Below, in pieces: positions 50,633 to 60,211 of a stretch of 64,000 bases of DNA (within the stretch, counting starts at the first letter, position 1; each line of letters begins with the position of its first letter). The notes under the pieces are model-generated. The model worked only from the letters and a program-made list of their open reading frames with translations. It was not told the origin of the DNA and searched no databases. The DNA is taken from contig NZ_CP014671.1 in assembly GCF_001697225.1 (NCBI RefSeq), positions 1,550,001 through 1,614,000 of the forward strand. Direction: 5' to 3'. A program made the translations under genes and the position numbers. This DNA comes from Immundisolibacter cernigliae. GTDB taxonomy: Bacteria; Pseudomonadota; Gammaproteobacteria; Immundisolibacterales; Immundisolibacteraceae.

Positions 50633-50662
50633 GCCGGCCGCCGCCGGTTCAAGGCGGCCGGC
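50633..50662. repeat. strong hairpin between miaA and hfq
   Basis: GCCGGCCGCC-N10-GGCGGCCGGC: perfect 10-bp GC-only arms around a ten-base loop. No T-run follows on the minus strand, so it may be a pause, an mRNA stabiliser at the miaA 3' end or a weak terminator. Confidence 0.5.
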
Positions 50663-50703
50663 GACCGTCGCTTCGACCGCGCCGTGGTGCGAGGGTTCGC
50701 CGC

Positions 50704-51633
50704 TCAGGCGGCGCCCTTGCCGATCAGGGCACGGATCAGGCCACAGGCCCGGTCGAGCACGCCGCGGCCGGCCGGGTCCAGCCAGTGCCCGTGCGGGTCG
50801 CCGCGCAGCCAGGTCAGCTGGCGCTTGGCGTACTGGCGGCTGGCGGTCTTGGCGGCTTCGACCAGGGTCGGGTAATCGGTTTCACCGGCCAGATGGCTCC
50901 ACATCTGGCGGTAGCCAACCGCCCGCAGGGCCGGCAGATCGCGGCTGTAGCCGGCCGCCCGCAGGCGCGCGACCTCGTCCTGCAGACCGGCGACGAGCAT
51001 GGCCTCGAGGCGCGCATCGACGGCCGCGTACAGCGTGGCCCGGGCCGGCGGCGCCAGGATCAGGCGCAGTGCAGGCGGATGGGCGGCTTGTGCGGCCTGC
51101 GCCTGCCAGGCACTGAGCGGCCGACCGGTGAGGCGGTACACCTCAAGGCCGCGACTGATGCGCTGGCGATCGGCCGGCGCGATGCGCGCCGCCGCTGTCG
51201 GATCGACGCCGGCCAGCTCCGCGTGCAATGCCGGCCAGCCGCGCGCGGCGGCTTCGTCTTCGATCGCCAGCCGCAGCTGCGGATCGGCGGCCGGCAGCGT
51301 CGCCAGGCCCCGCTCCAGTGCGCGAAAGTACAGGAAGGTGCCGCCGACCAGCAGCGGCACCCGGCCGCGGGCCTCGATCTGCGCGATCAGGCGCAGCGCG
51401 TCGTCGCGAAATTCGCCCGCCGAGTAGGGCTGGTCCGGATCGCGAATGTCGATCAGGTGGTGCGGCACGGTGGCGCGCGTGGCGGCGTCGGGCTTGGCGG
51501 TGCCGATGTCCATGCCCCGATAGACCTGGCCGGAGTCCACGCTGACGATCTCGCACGGCAGGCGACCGGCGATGGCCAGCGCCAGCGCCGACTTGCCGGA
51601 GGCGGTCGGACCGAGCAGAAAGACGGCGGGCAT
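50704..51633 (-). CDS. miaA: tRNA dimethylallyltransferase MiaA
   Basis: Adds the dimethylallyl group to A37 of tRNAs reading UNN codons. It has 309 residues. P-loop GPTASGKSALA (8-18), the substrate loop DSGQVYRGMDIGTAKPD (34-50), the HHLIDIRDPDQPYSAGEF motif (56-73) and GGTFLYFRALERGLA all fit. The C-terminal helices include the tRNA-binding RQYAKRQLTWLRGD. It heads the miaA-hfq-hflX-hflK-hflC series, though hairpin and promoter signals separate it from hfq. Confidence 0.96.
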   Translation of the reverse strand: MPAVFLLGPTASGKSALALAIAGRLPCEIVSVDSGQVYRGMDIGTAKPDAATRATVPHHLIDIRDPDQPYSAGEFRDDALRLIAQIEARGRVPLLVGGTFLYFRALERGLATLPAADPQLRLAIEDEAAARGWPALHAELAGVDPTAAARIAPADRQRISRGLEVYRLTGRPLSAWQAQAAQAAHPPALRLILAPPARATLYAAVDARLEAMLVAGLQDEVARLRAAGYSRDLPALRAVGYRQMWSHLAGETDYPTLVEAAKTASRQYAKRQLTWLRGDPHGHWLDPAGRGVLDRACGLIRALIGKGAA

Positions 51634-51731
51634 GGCATGGCGGCGGGCGGCGGGGCGCGAAGTTTACGGCGCGCAAAGGCGCACGGCATACTGCCCGGCG
51701 TTGTCCGGCCCTTCACCCGCGAGCGTCCAGC

Positions 51732-52988
51732 GTGAGTATTCCCAGACTGACCGCCTGCATCGTCAGTACCGGCGAGGAGGTGCTGCGGGGTGAACTGATC
51801 GACAGCAACAGTGCCGAGCTGGCGCGCCAGCTGGGCGAGGCCGGTTTCGAGATCCAGCTCATGCTCACGGCCGGCGACCGGCGCATGGATCTGGACTTTG
51901 TCCTGCGCACGGCACTGGACCGCGCCGGCTGGGTGTTCATGACCGGCGGCCTGGGGCCGACCGAGGACGACCTGACCGCCGAGGTGGTGGCGCAGCTGGC
52001 CCAGGTGCCGCTGCAGTTCGACCTGCCAAGCTGGCAGCATGTGGAGCGCCGCTTCGCCGAGTTCGGCATCCCGCTGACCGAGAACAATCGCAAGCAGGCG
52101 ATGTTTCCGGCCGGGGCGCAGATTCTGGCCAACCCCAACGGCACGGCGCCGGGTTTCGTGGCAAGTCTCTCGCTGGCCGGCGATGAGCGGCGCGTCGTGG
52201 CGCTGCCCGGGCCGCCGCGCGAGATGCAGCCCATGCTGCGCACCTTCCTGGCCAGCCTGCCGCAGGCGCGCAAGGCAACCCACAGCTTCATGCGTTTTCT
52301 GGGCATCGGCGAGTCCAGTCTGGCCGAGGCCATGCGGCCGTGGGCCGACCAGAACATCGAGCTCGGCTACCGGGCGATCTTCCCGGAACTGGAACTGAAG
52401 CTGTACGACGCCAGCGAGGCACAGATCCACAGCCTGCGCGCCTTCGCGCTGGAGAATTTCGCCGACTACCTGCTCGATTTCAGCTCCTTGGGCACGCCCG
52501 AGCTGTTCGCGCGCTACCTGACCGAAACCGGCCAGACCTTTGCCGTGGCCGAGTCCTGTACCGGCGGCCTGGTGGGCAAGATCATCACCGACCTGCCGGG
52601 CGCGTCGGCCTATTTCCTGGGCGGCGTGGTCAGTTACGCCAACAGTGCCAAGCACGACCTGCTGGGCGTGGACGCGGCCACGCTGGCCGAGCACGGCGCG
52701 GTCAGCGAGCCGGTGGCGCAGCAGATGGCGCGCGGCGTGCGCGAGCGCTTCGGCGCCGACATCGGCCTGTCGATCACCGGCATTGCCGGTCCGGACGGCG
52801 GCACCGACCAGAAGCCGGTCGGCACCGTCTGGTTGGGCCGGGCGGATGCCCACGGCACCGCCGCTCGGCACCGGCAGTTCGTGCGCGGGCGCGAATGGGT
52901 GCGCACCTTTGCCGCCCACGACGGGCTGCGCTGGCTGATGCGCGACTGGCTGCAGGCGCGCTGGCGGGCTACCGTCGGCGGTGGCTGA
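51732..52988 (+). CDS. cinA: CinA-family protein (NMN deamidase / MocF-like)
   Basis: A 418-residue protein. The N-terminal MoaB/MogA-like (COG1058) domain has STGEEVLRGELIDSNSAELA and MTGGLGPTEDDLT. The C-terminal CinA/PncC domain has AESCTGGLVGKIITDLPGASAYFLGGVVSYAN and SITGIAGPDGGT, the nicotinamide-mononucleotide amidase signature. It recycles pyridine nucleotides. The GTG start at 51732 directly precedes the conserved SIPRLTACIVSTGEE opening. It is divergent from miaA, and its 3' end overlaps the pilS gene by eight bases. Confidence 0.9.
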   Translation: MSIPRLTACIVSTGEEVLRGELIDSNSAELARQLGEAGFEIQLMLTAGDRRMDLDFVLRTALDRAGWVFMTGGLGPTEDDLTAEVVAQLAQVPLQFDLPSWQHVERRFAEFGIPLTENNRKQAMFPAGAQILANPNGTAPGFVASLSLAGDERRVVALPGPPREMQPMLRTFLASLPQARKATHSFMRFLGIGESSLAEAMRPWADQNIELGYRAIFPELELKLYDASEAQIHSLRAFALENFADYLLDFSSLGTPELFARYLTETGQTFAVAESCTGGLVGKIITDLPGASAYFLGGVVSYANSAKHDLLGVDAATLAEHGAVSEPVAQQMARGVRERFGADIGLSITGIAGPDGGTDQKPVGTVWLGRADAHGTAARHRQFVRGREWVRTFAAHDGLRWLMRDWLQARWRATVGGG

Positions 52989-54711
52989 GGTCACGCGCCA
53001 GCGCCCCGGGCCGGCGCCGGCTCGCGGGTCTGGTCACCGTCGGGCGCGGGCTGGCGGCGGCGATTCCGAGGCGGCAGCCGAAGGCCAATCCCAGGATTTT
53101 TCGGGCGAGGGTCCCAGCAGTGCGCTGGTCGGCCTGGCGGGGGGGGATCCGCAGGATCGGCTCACCTGGCGTCCGCTGTTCTGGTTCAACCTGCTGCGCC
53201 TGGGCAGTGCCGGGATGCTGCTGGGCCTGAGCCTGCTGCAGCCGCCGTTGAAGCCGCTGGGCAGCGCCGAGCCGCACCTGTATCGCCTGGCCGCCGTGGC
53301 CTACCTGAGCGGCGCCGTGCTGGGCCTGGTGGCGCTCGCGCTGCGCTGGCCGCGCTTCAATCTGCAAGTCACCCTGCTGGTTGCGGCCGATGTCGCGGCC
53401 ATCACCGTGCTCACCCACGCCAGCGGCGGGCTTGCCAGCGGGCTTGGCATCCTGCTGGTGGTGGTGGTGGCCGGTGGCGGCCTGCTGGTGTCCGGCCGGC
53501 TGGCCTTTCTGTATGCCGCCCTGGCCGCCCTGGCGGTGCTCGGCGAGAGCCTGTACCGGGTCAATATGCTCGACCTGGCGCCGACCTATACCCAGGCCGG
53601 TCTGCTGGGCGCCACCTGCTTTGCCGCCGCCGTGCTGGCCTTCGAGATGGCGCGCCGGGTGCGGCGCAGCACCCTGCTGGCCAGCGATCGGCGGGCCGAG
53701 GCGCTGGCGCTGGTGCGCCTGAACGACGAGATCATCCAGCGCATGCAGACCGGGGTCCTGGTCATCGACGCGGCACAGCGCATCCGTCTTGCCAACGGCT
53801 CGGCGGCGCGCCTGCTCGGACGCCGCATCGGCCCCGCCAGCCGGCTGCCGGAAGTGGCGCCGCAGCTGGATCGGGCCCTGACCCTGTGGCGGGGTGGCCA
53901 GGAGCCCCGGCCCGGCAGTCCCACCGACGCCTGGGTGCCGCGCTTTGCGCCGCTTGGCAGCGGTCAGTCCGCAGACGTGCTGATCTTCCTGGACGACATG
54001 GCGACCCTGAACCAGCAGGCGCAGTTGCTGAAGCTGGCCGCGCTCGGTCGCCTGGTGGCCAGCATCGCCCATCAGGTGCGAAACCCCCTGGGCGCCATCA
54101 GCCACGCGGCCCAGCTGCTGGGCGAGGATGCCCGACTGGGCGCCGATCAGCAGCAGCTGGTCGAAATCCTGCTGCGCCAGAGCGGGCGCGTGAACCAGAT
54201 CGTCGATGAGGTGCTGGCGCTCGGGCGGCCGCAGCGGGTGGAAACCGAATTGCTGGAGCTCGGGCCCTGGCTGGCGCAGGTCATCGATGCCTACTGCGCC
54301 AGCCGCGCGGTGCCGCGCCGCGCCATTGCACTGAGTGTCGAGTCGGACGCGGTGACGCGCGGCACGCCGGGGCAGCTGCAACAGGTGATCGAGAACCTGC
54401 TGGACAACGGCCTTCGCCATGCGGCGCGCGCGGCCCATCCGCGGGTAAGCGTGCGCGCCCGCCAGTCGGCATCGCGCGACCGGCCGCTGATCGAGGTCGA
54501 GGACCGCGGCCCTGGCGTGCCGCTGGCCGAGCGTGACCGATTGTTCGAGCCGTTCCACACCAGCCGCGCCGACGGCACCGGGCTTGGTCTGTTCATGGCG
54601 CGCGAGCTGTGCGCCGCCAACCAGGCGCGCATCGAGTACTACACGCCGGCGGCCGGCGGGGCCGGCTTTCGCATCGTGCTGGCGGACCGCCGGCGCAGGC
54701 AGCTGATATGA
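52981..54711 (+). CDS. pilS: PilS-type sensor histidine kinase
   Basis: A 576-residue membrane kinase. The first ~60 residues are polar and low-complexity, then six hydrophobic helices span about 65-220 (LRLGSAGMLLGLSLL to GATCFAAAVLAFEMA). A PAS domain (MQTGVLVIDAAQRIRLANGSAARLLG), a HisKA domain with phospho-acceptor His in ASIAHQVRNPLGAISHAAQLL and a HATPase domain (ENLLDNGLRHAARA, DGTGLGLFMARELC) follow. This layout is PilS, which senses pilin in the membrane. The GTG start overlaps cinA by eight bases and may be too long. No pilin gene is visible in the window. Confidence 0.88.
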   Translation: MAEVTRQRPGPAPARGSGHRRARAGGGDSEAAAEGQSQDFSGEGPSSALVGLAGGDPQDRLTWRPLFWFNLLRLGSAGMLLGLSLLQPPLKPLGSAEPHLYRLAAVAYLSGAVLGLVALALRWPRFNLQVTLLVAADVAAITVLTHASGGLASGLGILLVVVVAGGGLLVSGRLAFLYAALAALAVLGESLYRVNMLDLAPTYTQAGLLGATCFAAAVLAFEMARRVRRSTLLASDRRAEALALVRLNDEIIQRMQTGVLVIDAAQRIRLANGSAARLLGRRIGPASRLPEVAPQLDRALTLWRGGQEPRPGSPTDAWVPRFAPLGSGQSADVLIFLDDMATLNQQAQLLKLAALGRLVASIAHQVRNPLGAISHAAQLLGEDARLGADQQQLVEILLRQSGRVNQIVDEVLALGRPQRVETELLELGPWLAQVIDAYCASRAVPRRAIALSVESDAVTRGTPGQLQQVIENLLDNGLRHAARAAHPRVSVRARQSASRDRPLIEVEDRGPGVPLAERDRLFEPFHTSRADGTGLGLFMARELCAANQARIEYYTPAAGGAGFRIVLADRRRRQLI

Positions 54712-56039
54712 ACGCCCTTCCCGAAGACGCGCCGCGCGTGCTGATCGTCGACGACGAGCCGGACCTGTGCGAGCTGCTGGCCATCACCCTGCGCGGCATG
54801 GGCCTGCAAAGCGACAGCACCGGCACCCTGGTCGCCGCCAGGCAGGCCCTGACCGACGCCAGCTACCGCCTGTGCCTGTGCGACCTGCGCCTGCCCGACG
54901 GCAGCGGCCTCGAGTTGATCGAGCACATCCAGCGCACGCAGCCGCACCTGCCGGTGGCCATGATCACCGCCCACGGCGATGTCGGTGCGGCGGTGGCGGC
55001 CATGAAGGCCGGTGCGTTTGATTTCGTCAACAAGCCGGTCAACGTGCAGGGCCTGCGGGGCCTGATCGATCAGGCGCTGCGGCTGTCGCGGGTGCGGGCC
55101 GAGGCCGGCACCGTGCCAAGCCTGATCGGCGAATCGCCGGCCATGCAGGCGCTGCGGGTCATGGTCGCCAAGCTCGCGCGTAGCCAGGCGCCGGTGTTCA
55201 TCCGCGGCGAGTCGGGCGTCGGCAAGGAGCGCGTGGCGCGCTTGATTCACGCCCAGGGCGCGCGCGCCAGCGGACCGTTCGTGCCGGTCAACTGCGGCGC
55301 CATTCCGGAACATCTGCTGGAAAGCGAGCTGTTCGGGCACGTCAAGGGCAGCTTCACCGGCGCCAGCGCCGACCGCGAGGGCCTGTTCCAGACCGCCGCC
55401 GGCGGCACGCTGTTCCTGGACGAAATCGGTGCCGTGCCGCCGGCCATGCAGGTCAAGCTGCTGCGGGCGCTGCAGGAGCGGGCCGTGCGCCCGGTCGGTG
55501 CGCGTCAGGAAATACCGGTCGATGCGCGTGTGCTCAGCGCCACGCATGAGGATCTGGCCGCCCTGGTGCGTGACGGGCGCGTACGCCAGGACTTCTACTA
55601 CCGCATCAACGTCATCGAAGTCACCGTGCCGCCGCTGCGCGACCGGGCGCAGGACATCCCGGCGCTGGCGGCCGATCTGCTGGCGCGCATGGCCGGCGGC
55701 GAGCGGCTGGAGCTGACGCCCGCTGCCTTGACGGCCCTGCAGGGCTATGCCTTCCCGGGCAACGTGCGCGAGCTGGAAAACATCCTGGAGCGTGCCGCCG
55801 CGCTGTGCGAGGGGCCGCAGATCGACCGCGCCGACCTGCACCTGCCGGCCGCCTGCGAGTACCCGCCGCAGGGAGGCGCCGGCGGTGACGATCTGGACGC
55901 CGAACTGGACGGCGTCGAGCGCGCCCGCATCGTGGCGGCGCTGGAAGCCACCCGCTACAACCGCACCGCCGCCGCCGCGCGCCTGGGCCTGACCCTGCGC
56001 CAGTTGCGCTACCGCATGCTCAAGCTGGACTTGAACTGA
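54708..56039 (+). CDS. pilR: PilR-type sigma54 response regulator
   Basis: A 443-residue NtrC-type activator coupled to pilS by an ATGA overlap. The receiver has DDEPD (16-20), phospho-acceptor Asp in LCDLRLPDG and Lys in VNKPV. The AAA+ domain has Walker A GESGVGKE, the sigma54 loop as GSFTGA (Ser instead of the second-position Ala) and LFLDEIGAV as Walker B. The C-terminal helix-turn-helix is [14 protein letters not shown]. It normally activates pilA with RpoN. The ATG at 54708 aligns with the start of the receiver domain. Confidence 0.9.
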   Translation: MNALPEDAPRVLIVDDEPDLCELLAITLRGMGLQSDSTGTLVAARQALTDASYRLCLCDLRLPDGSGLELIEHIQRTQPHLPVAMITAHGDVGAAVAAMKAGAFDFVNKPVNVQGLRGLIDQALRLSRVRAEAGTVPSLIGESPAMQALRVMVAKLARSQAPVFIRGESGVGKERVARLIHAQGARASGPFVPVNCGAIPEHLLESELFGHVKGSFTGASADREGLFQTAAGGTLFLDEIGAVPPAMQVKLLRALQERAVRPVGARQEIPVDARVLSATHEDLAALVRDGRVRQDFYYRINVIEVTVPPLRDRAQDIPALAADLLARMAGGERLELTPAALTALQGYAFPGNVRELENILERAAALCEGPQIDRADLHLPAACEYPPQGGAGGDDLDAELDGVERARIVAALEATRYNRTAAAARLGLTLRQLRYRMLKLDLN

Positions 56040-56052
56040 CGCTCTGGCCTGC

Positions 56053-57126
56053 TCAGCCGGCGCCATGCCGCTGCAGCGCCCAGGCGACATGCTCGGCCAC
56101 CAGTGGCGAGGCGCTGTCGCCATGCCGCCGCAGGCAGGCCACGGTGTCGGCATCGCCGGCCGGCGCGTTGCCCAGCGCCACGGCGATGTTGCGCTGCCAG
56201 CGCTGGTGACCGATGCGCCGGATGGCCGAGCCGGCCAGGCGGGTGTCGAACTGGTCCGCGGTCCAGTCCATCAGATCGATCAGCCGCGGCGCGTCCAAAC
56301 CATGCCGGGGCGCGAAATCCGCCTCGCCGGTCGGGCGCGCGAACTTGTTCCACGGGCACACCAGCTGACAGTCGTCGCAGCCGTAGATGCGGTTGCCCAG
56401 CAGCGGGCGCAGCGGCTCCGGGATCGGCCCCGGATGCTCGATGGTCAGGTACGAGATACAGCGCCGGGCGTCCAGCACGTAGGGCGCCACGATGGCGCCG
56501 GTCGGGCACACGTCGATGCAGGCGCGGCAGGTTCCGCAATGGCCGCCGGCCGGCGCGTCCAGCGGCAGCGGCAGGTCGGTGTAGATCTCGCCCAGAAAAA
56601 ACCACGACCCGCCGCGCGCGTCGATCAGGCAGGTGTGCTTGCCGATCCAGCCCAGGCCGGCCTGCTGGGCAAGCGGCTTTTCCAGCACCGGCGCGCTGTC
56701 GCAAAAGACGCGGTAGCCGAACGGGCCGATCAGGGCGGCGATGCCGTCCGCCAATGATTGCAGGCGCTGGCGGACCCGCTTGTGGTAATCCCGGCCCAGC
56801 GCATAGCGCGACACGTAGCCCAGCGTCGGTGATTCCAGCACCGGCCAGGGCGCGGCGGCGCCGTGCGGCCAGTAGTCCATGCGCACCGAGATCACCCGCA
56901 GCGTGCCGGGCACCAGCTCGGCCGGCCGCGAGCGCTTTGCGCCGTGGCGGGCCATCCACGCCATGTCGCCGTGATAGCCGCGCGCCAGCCAGTCGGTCAG
57001 ATGCTGTTCGGCCACGGCCAGGTCCACGCCGCCGATGCCAAGGCCGGTGAAACCCAGCTCCGTGGCCAGGGTACGCAGCGTGGCCGCCAGGGCGGTGGGA
57101 TCGGGGGCGGCAGGCGCGGGGTTCAT
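56053..57126 (-). CDS. queG: epoxyqueuosine reductase QueG
   Basis: Cobalamin-dependent Fe-S enzyme that makes the last step of queuosine synthesis in tRNA. It has 357 residues. The B12-binding N-terminal domain includes DYHKRVRQRLQSLADGI and CDSAPVLEKPLAQQAGLGWIGKHT. Two [4Fe-4S] clusters are set by CGTCRACIDVCPTGAI and CDDCQLVCPWN. A C-terminal HEAT-like helical part ends RWQRNIAVALGNAP. The start at 57126 overlaps by four bases the stop of the small gene upstream, hinting that the two are translated together. Confidence 0.94.
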   Translation of the reverse strand: MNPAPAAPDPTALAATLRTLATELGFTGLGIGGVDLAVAEQHLTDWLARGYHGDMAWMARHGAKRSRPAELVPGTLRVISVRMDYWPHGAAAPWPVLESPTLGYVSRYALGRDYHKRVRQRLQSLADGIAALIGPFGYRVFCDSAPVLEKPLAQQAGLGWIGKHTCLIDARGGSWFFLGEIYTDLPLPLDAPAGGHCGTCRACIDVCPTGAIVAPYVLDARRCISYLTIEHPGPIPEPLRPLLGNRIYGCDDCQLVCPWNKFARPTGEADFAPRHGLDAPRLIDLMDWTADQFDTRLAGSAIRRIGHQRWQRNIAVALGNAPAGDADTVACLRRHGDSASPLVAEHVAWALQRHGAG

Positions 57127-57491
57127 GGCAACTGCGCGTCGATCCGCTCCCAGCGTTTGTCCGTGACCATCACGAAGCTGCAACGGTCCTCGGACAGGTT
57201 CGCCCACAGGCCGCCGATCAGGCGATCGCCTTCGGCTCCCGCCCAGCGATCCGCGCCCGTGTACTCGACCGCCAGGATCGGCCCCGGCTGGTCCGCGGTG
57301 CCGGGCGGCTGACACAGGAAATCCGGGCAGAAGCGGCCATCGGCCTTCTGCCGGAAGAACGAACTGCCTTCGCGCCGAACCGGATGGCGTACCCAGAACC
57401 GGATGCGGCCTTTCTGCGCCTGCGTGCCCAGCCAGCGGGTGCATTGGAAGTCTTCCCGGGCGTTCATCGATCGTTTCGGCGCCGATGTCAT
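57123..57491 (-). CDS. orphan C-terminal domain of a type III restriction/SF2 helicase-like protein (degenerate PD-(D/E)XK)
   Basis: A 122-residue protein that resembles the last domain of type III restriction subunits and related DEAD-box proteins: IRFWVRHPVRREGSSFF, FCPDFLCQ, ILAVEYTGADRW and SFVMVTDKRWERI. In those proteins the block reads PDF...VVEYKGADRW, a PD-(D/E)XK nuclease core; here the expected catalytic Lys is Thr (EYTGA). No helicase part lies upstream, where a kinase gene ends only 42 bases away. It is either a decayed remnant or a domesticated domain, overlapping queG by ATGA. An internal ATG at 57467 could also be the start. Family assignment is from memory of the motif. Confidence 0.55.
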   Translation of the reverse strand: MTSAPKRSMNAREDFQCTRWLGTQAQKGRIRFWVRHPVRREGSSFFRQKADGRFCPDFLCQPPGTADQPGPILAVEYTGADRWAGAEGDRLIGGLWANLSEDRCSFVMVTDKRWERIDAQLP

Positions 57492-57533
57492 GCCGGTGTT
57501 CAGGCCTGCCGACCCCGCGTGATGGTGGCCGGC

Positions 57534-58481
57534 CTAGAAGCCGTGGCCGAATTCGGCCACGAAACGGCGCTCGAAGTCCTCGCGCGTGAAGTGGTGGTTC
57601 TGCGTGCCGTGGTGCTCGATCTTGAGCGCGCCCAGCAGCGAGGCGATGCGCCCGGTGGTCGGCCAGTCCAGTTTGTGCAGCAGGCCGTACAGCAGGCCGG
57701 CGCGGTAGGCGTCGCCGCAGCCGGTGGGGTCGTTGACGGCAGCCGGCGTCACGGCCGGGATGTCGATGCGGTGGCCGCCAGCGTAGATGCTGGATCCCTT
57801 GCTGCCGCGGGTGACGATCAGCGCCTCGACGCGCTTGGCGATGTCGCCGGCCGACAGTTCGGTGCGCGTCTGCAGCAGTTCGATTTCGTAATCGTTGACG
57901 GTGATCCAGGTCGCCTGGTCGATGAAGCCGAGCAGGTCGGCCTTGTCGAACATCGGCAGTCCCTGGCCGGGATCGAAGATGAACGGCACGCCGGCCTCGG
58001 CGAATTCCCGCGCGTGCAGCAGCATGCCGTCGCGGCCGTCCGGGGCGACGATGCCGATGTCCACGGCCTGCACGTCGGCCAGCGAGTTGCGATGCGACTC
58101 GTTCATGGCGCCGGGGTGAAAGGCGGTGATCTGGTTGTCATCTAGGTCGGTGGTGATGAAGGCCTGGCCGGTGTAACTGCCGGGTACCTCGGTGACGTGA
58201 CGGCGGTTGATGCCGTGTTTGTCCAGCCAGTCGCGGTAGGGCGCGAAGTCCTCGCCGACGGTGGCCATCGGCAGCGGATCGCCGCCGAGCAACTTCAGGT
58301 TGTAGGCGATGTTGCCGGCGCAGCCGCCGAACTCGCGGCGCATCTGCGGCACCAGGAAGGACACGTTCAGGATGTGTACCTGGTCCGGCAGGATGTGGTT
58401 CTTGAAGCGGTCCTGGAACACCATGATGGTGTCGTAGGCCATCGAGCCGCAGATCAGTGCGCGCAATGCAGTCTCTCCCAT
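57534..58481 (-). CDS. PfkB-family carbohydrate/nucleoside kinase (adenosine kinase-like)
   Basis: A 315-residue ribokinase-fold kinase. The N-terminal FGGCAGNIAYNLKLLGGDP (PfkB signature 1), the substrate region and the C-terminal NDPTGCGDAYRAGLLYG (signature 2 with the catalytic Asp) are present. Close relatives in gammaproteobacteria are usually called adenosine kinase or sugar kinase; the true substrate is not clear. A TTG at 58466, giving LRALICGSMAYD, has GGAGAG at ideal distance and may be the real start instead of the ATG at 58481. Confidence 0.82.
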   Translation of the reverse strand: MGETALRALICGSMAYDTIMVFQDRFKNHILPDQVHILNVSFLVPQMRREFGGCAGNIAYNLKLLGGDPLPMATVGEDFAPYRDWLDKHGINRRHVTEVPGSYTGQAFITTDLDDNQITAFHPGAMNESHRNSLADVQAVDIGIVAPDGRDGMLLHAREFAEAGVPFIFDPGQGLPMFDKADLLGFIDQATWITVNDYEIELLQTRTELSAGDIAKRVEALIVTRGSKGSSIYAGGHRIDIPAVTPAAVNDPTGCGDAYRAGLLYGLLHKLDWPTTGRIASLLGALKIEHHGTQNHHFTREDFERRFVAEFGHGF

Positions 58482-58498
58482 GAGTGAATGGCCGCCGC

Positions 58499-59944
58499 TC
58501 AGGCCGGACGCCAGGCCAGGTCCGGCTGGCGCGCGGCGCGCACCTCGTCCAGCCGCCGCACCGGCAGCGTGTGCGGGGCACCGCGCAGCAGGTCGGGTTG
58601 TTCGCGTGCTTCCCGGGCAATCTGGATCAGCGCGTCGACGAAGCCGTCCAGCATGTCACGGGTCTCGGTTTCGGTCGGCTCGATCAACAGGCATTCGGGC
58701 ACCAGCAGCGGGAAATACACGGTCGGCGCGTGGTAGCCGTAGTCGAGCAGGCGCTTGGCGACATCCAGCGCGCTGACGCCCAGCTCCTGCTTGGAACGGC
58801 GCAGGGTGACGATGAACTCGTGGCTGGCGCGCCGGTTGGGGAAGGCCAGATCGAAACCGGCCTCGCGCAGCCTGGCCTGCAGGTAGGCGGCGTTCAGGGT
58901 GGCGAATTCGGCCACCCGTCGCATGCCCTCGCGCCCCAGCAGGCGGATGTAGACCCAGGCCCGCAGCAGGATGCCGGCGTTGCCGGCAAAGGCCGACAGG
59001 CGGCCGATGGTTTGCGGCCGGTCGGCCTCGGTCAGCCAGCGGTAGCGATCGCCCTCGCGCGCCACCATCGGCACCGGCAGGAACGCCAGCAGGCGTTCGC
59101 TGACGCCGACCGGGCCTGCGCCCGGCCCACCGCCGCCGTGCGGCGTGGCGAAGGTCTTGTGCAGGTTAAGGTGCACCACGTCGAAGCCCATGTCGCCCGG
59201 GCGCGCGTGACCCAGGATGGCGTTCAGGTTGGCGCCGTCGTAGTACAGCAGGCCGCCGGCTTCGTGCACCACGCGCTGGATGTCCGCTATCTGGCGTTCG
59301 AACACGCCCAGCGTCGACGGGTTGGTCAGCATCAGGCCGGCCGTGTGCGGGCCGACGGCGGCGCGCAGGGCGGTCAGGTCCACGTCGCCCTGGGCGTCGG
59401 TCGGAATCTCGCGCACCTGATAGCCACACATCACGGCGGTGGCGGGGTTAGTCCCGTGCGCCGCGTCCGGCACCAGGATTTCGCGCCGCGCCGCATCGCC
59501 GCGGCTGCGATGGTAGGCCTCGATCATGGCGATGCCGGCCAGTTCGCCCTGGGCGCCGGCCAGCGGCGTCAGCGACACGCCGGCCATGCCGGTGACGCGC
59601 GCCAGGATGTCCTGCAATTCCCACAGGCAGGCCAGAAAGCCTTGTCCGGTGGCGGCGGGCGCCAGCGGGTGGCGGTCGCGCAGCACCGGCCGCAGGGCCA
59701 GCTCGTTGGCCGCCCGCGGGTTGTACTTCATGGTGCAGGAGCCCAGCGGATAGAAGTGCGTGTCGATCGAGAAGTTCTTCTGCGACAGGCGCGTGTAGTG
59801 GCGCACCGCCTGCAGTTCGGATACTTGCGGCAGCGGCGGCGGGCTGGTGCGCAGCAGCGCCGCAGGCAGGTCGTCGGGTGTCGGCGCCGGGGCGACCTGC
59901 GCCCCATTGGCGCGGCCGGCGATGGACTGGTCAAAGATCAGCAT
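58499..59944 (-). CDS. gcvPB: glycine dehydrogenase (decarboxylating) subunit 2
   Basis: The PLP-bearing half of the split glycine cleavage P-protein (481 aa). The PLP-lysine motif lies in [20 protein letters not shown]. Also visible are SCTMKYNPR near the start and [16 protein letters not shown]. The substrate is glycine, decarboxylated with transfer of aminomethyl to GcvH. Its partner gcvPA and gcvH/gcvT are not within the window, although split P-proteins are normally adjacent. Start at 59944 ([10 protein letters not shown]) by homology; no convincing ribosome site. Confidence 0.93.
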   Translation of the reverse strand: MLIFDQSIAGRANGAQVAPAPTPDDLPAALLRTSPPPLPQVSELQAVRHYTRLSQKNFSIDTHFYPLGSCTMKYNPRAANELALRPVLRDRHPLAPAATGQGFLACLWELQDILARVTGMAGVSLTPLAGAQGELAGIAMIEAYHRSRGDAARREILVPDAAHGTNPATAVMCGYQVREIPTDAQGDVDLTALRAAVGPHTAGLMLTNPSTLGVFERQIADIQRVVHEAGGLLYYDGANLNAILGHARPGDMGFDVVHLNLHKTFATPHGGGGPGAGPVGVSERLLAFLPVPMVAREGDRYRWLTEADRPQTIGRLSAFAGNAGILLRAWVYIRLLGREGMRRVAEFATLNAAYLQARLREAGFDLAFPNRRASHEFIVTLRRSKQELGVSALDVAKRLLDYGYHAPTVYFPLLVPECLLIEPTETETRDMLDGFVDALIQIAREAREQPDLLRGAPHTLPVRRLDEVRAARQPDLAWRPA

Positions 59945-60049
59945 GGGAGCAGCGACATGCGGGCACCGGCCGGGGATTGCGACACGCGCCGGGCCGGTCG
60001 AGGCAGGCCTTGCGCCGCCCACGCCACGACCGCCGACACACAAGGAGAC

Positions 60050-60126
60050 TGGTGCGCCCTAGAGGATTCGAACCTCTGACCTTTGGCTTCGGAGGCCAAC
60101 ACTCTATCCAGCTGAGCTAAGGGCGC
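60050..60126 (-). tRNA. tRNA-Arg(CCG)
   Basis: A 77-base cloverleaf with encoded CCA. The acceptor GCGCCCT pairs with AGGGCGC, the D-arm is AGCTCAGCTGGATAGAGT, the anticodon stem is TTGGC/GCCAA with loop CTCCGAA holding CCG (60092-60090), and the T-arm is CAGAGGTTCGAATCCTCTA. It is close to E. coli argX. Confidence 0.97.
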
Positions 60127-60135
60127 GGGGCGTGA

Positions 60136-60144
60136 AGTTTAGCA
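60136..60144 (-). promoter_or_regulatory. extended -10 promoter candidate of tRNA-Arg
   Basis: On the minus strand TGCTAAACT forms an extended -10 element (TGn then TAAACT) about ten bases upstream of the tRNA 5' end. A matching -35 is not evident. The position suits a short 5' leader. Confidence 0.4.
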
Positions 60145-60211
60145 GGATGTCCGGGGCGGGCCGCGACGGAAGGGCTGACTTGATGGCGGGCAAGGCGGCT
60201 GAACCTTCTTA

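Noticed and set aside
55250-55380. PilR sigma54 loop GSFTGA as a defect
   Set aside because: Ser at this position is tolerated and, as I recall, occurs in other PilR-type activators; not evidence of inactivity.
59945-60049. Glycine riboswitch before gcvPB
   Set aside because: Only about 100 bases separate gcvPB from tRNA-Arg and no aptamer-like paired elements could be drawn.
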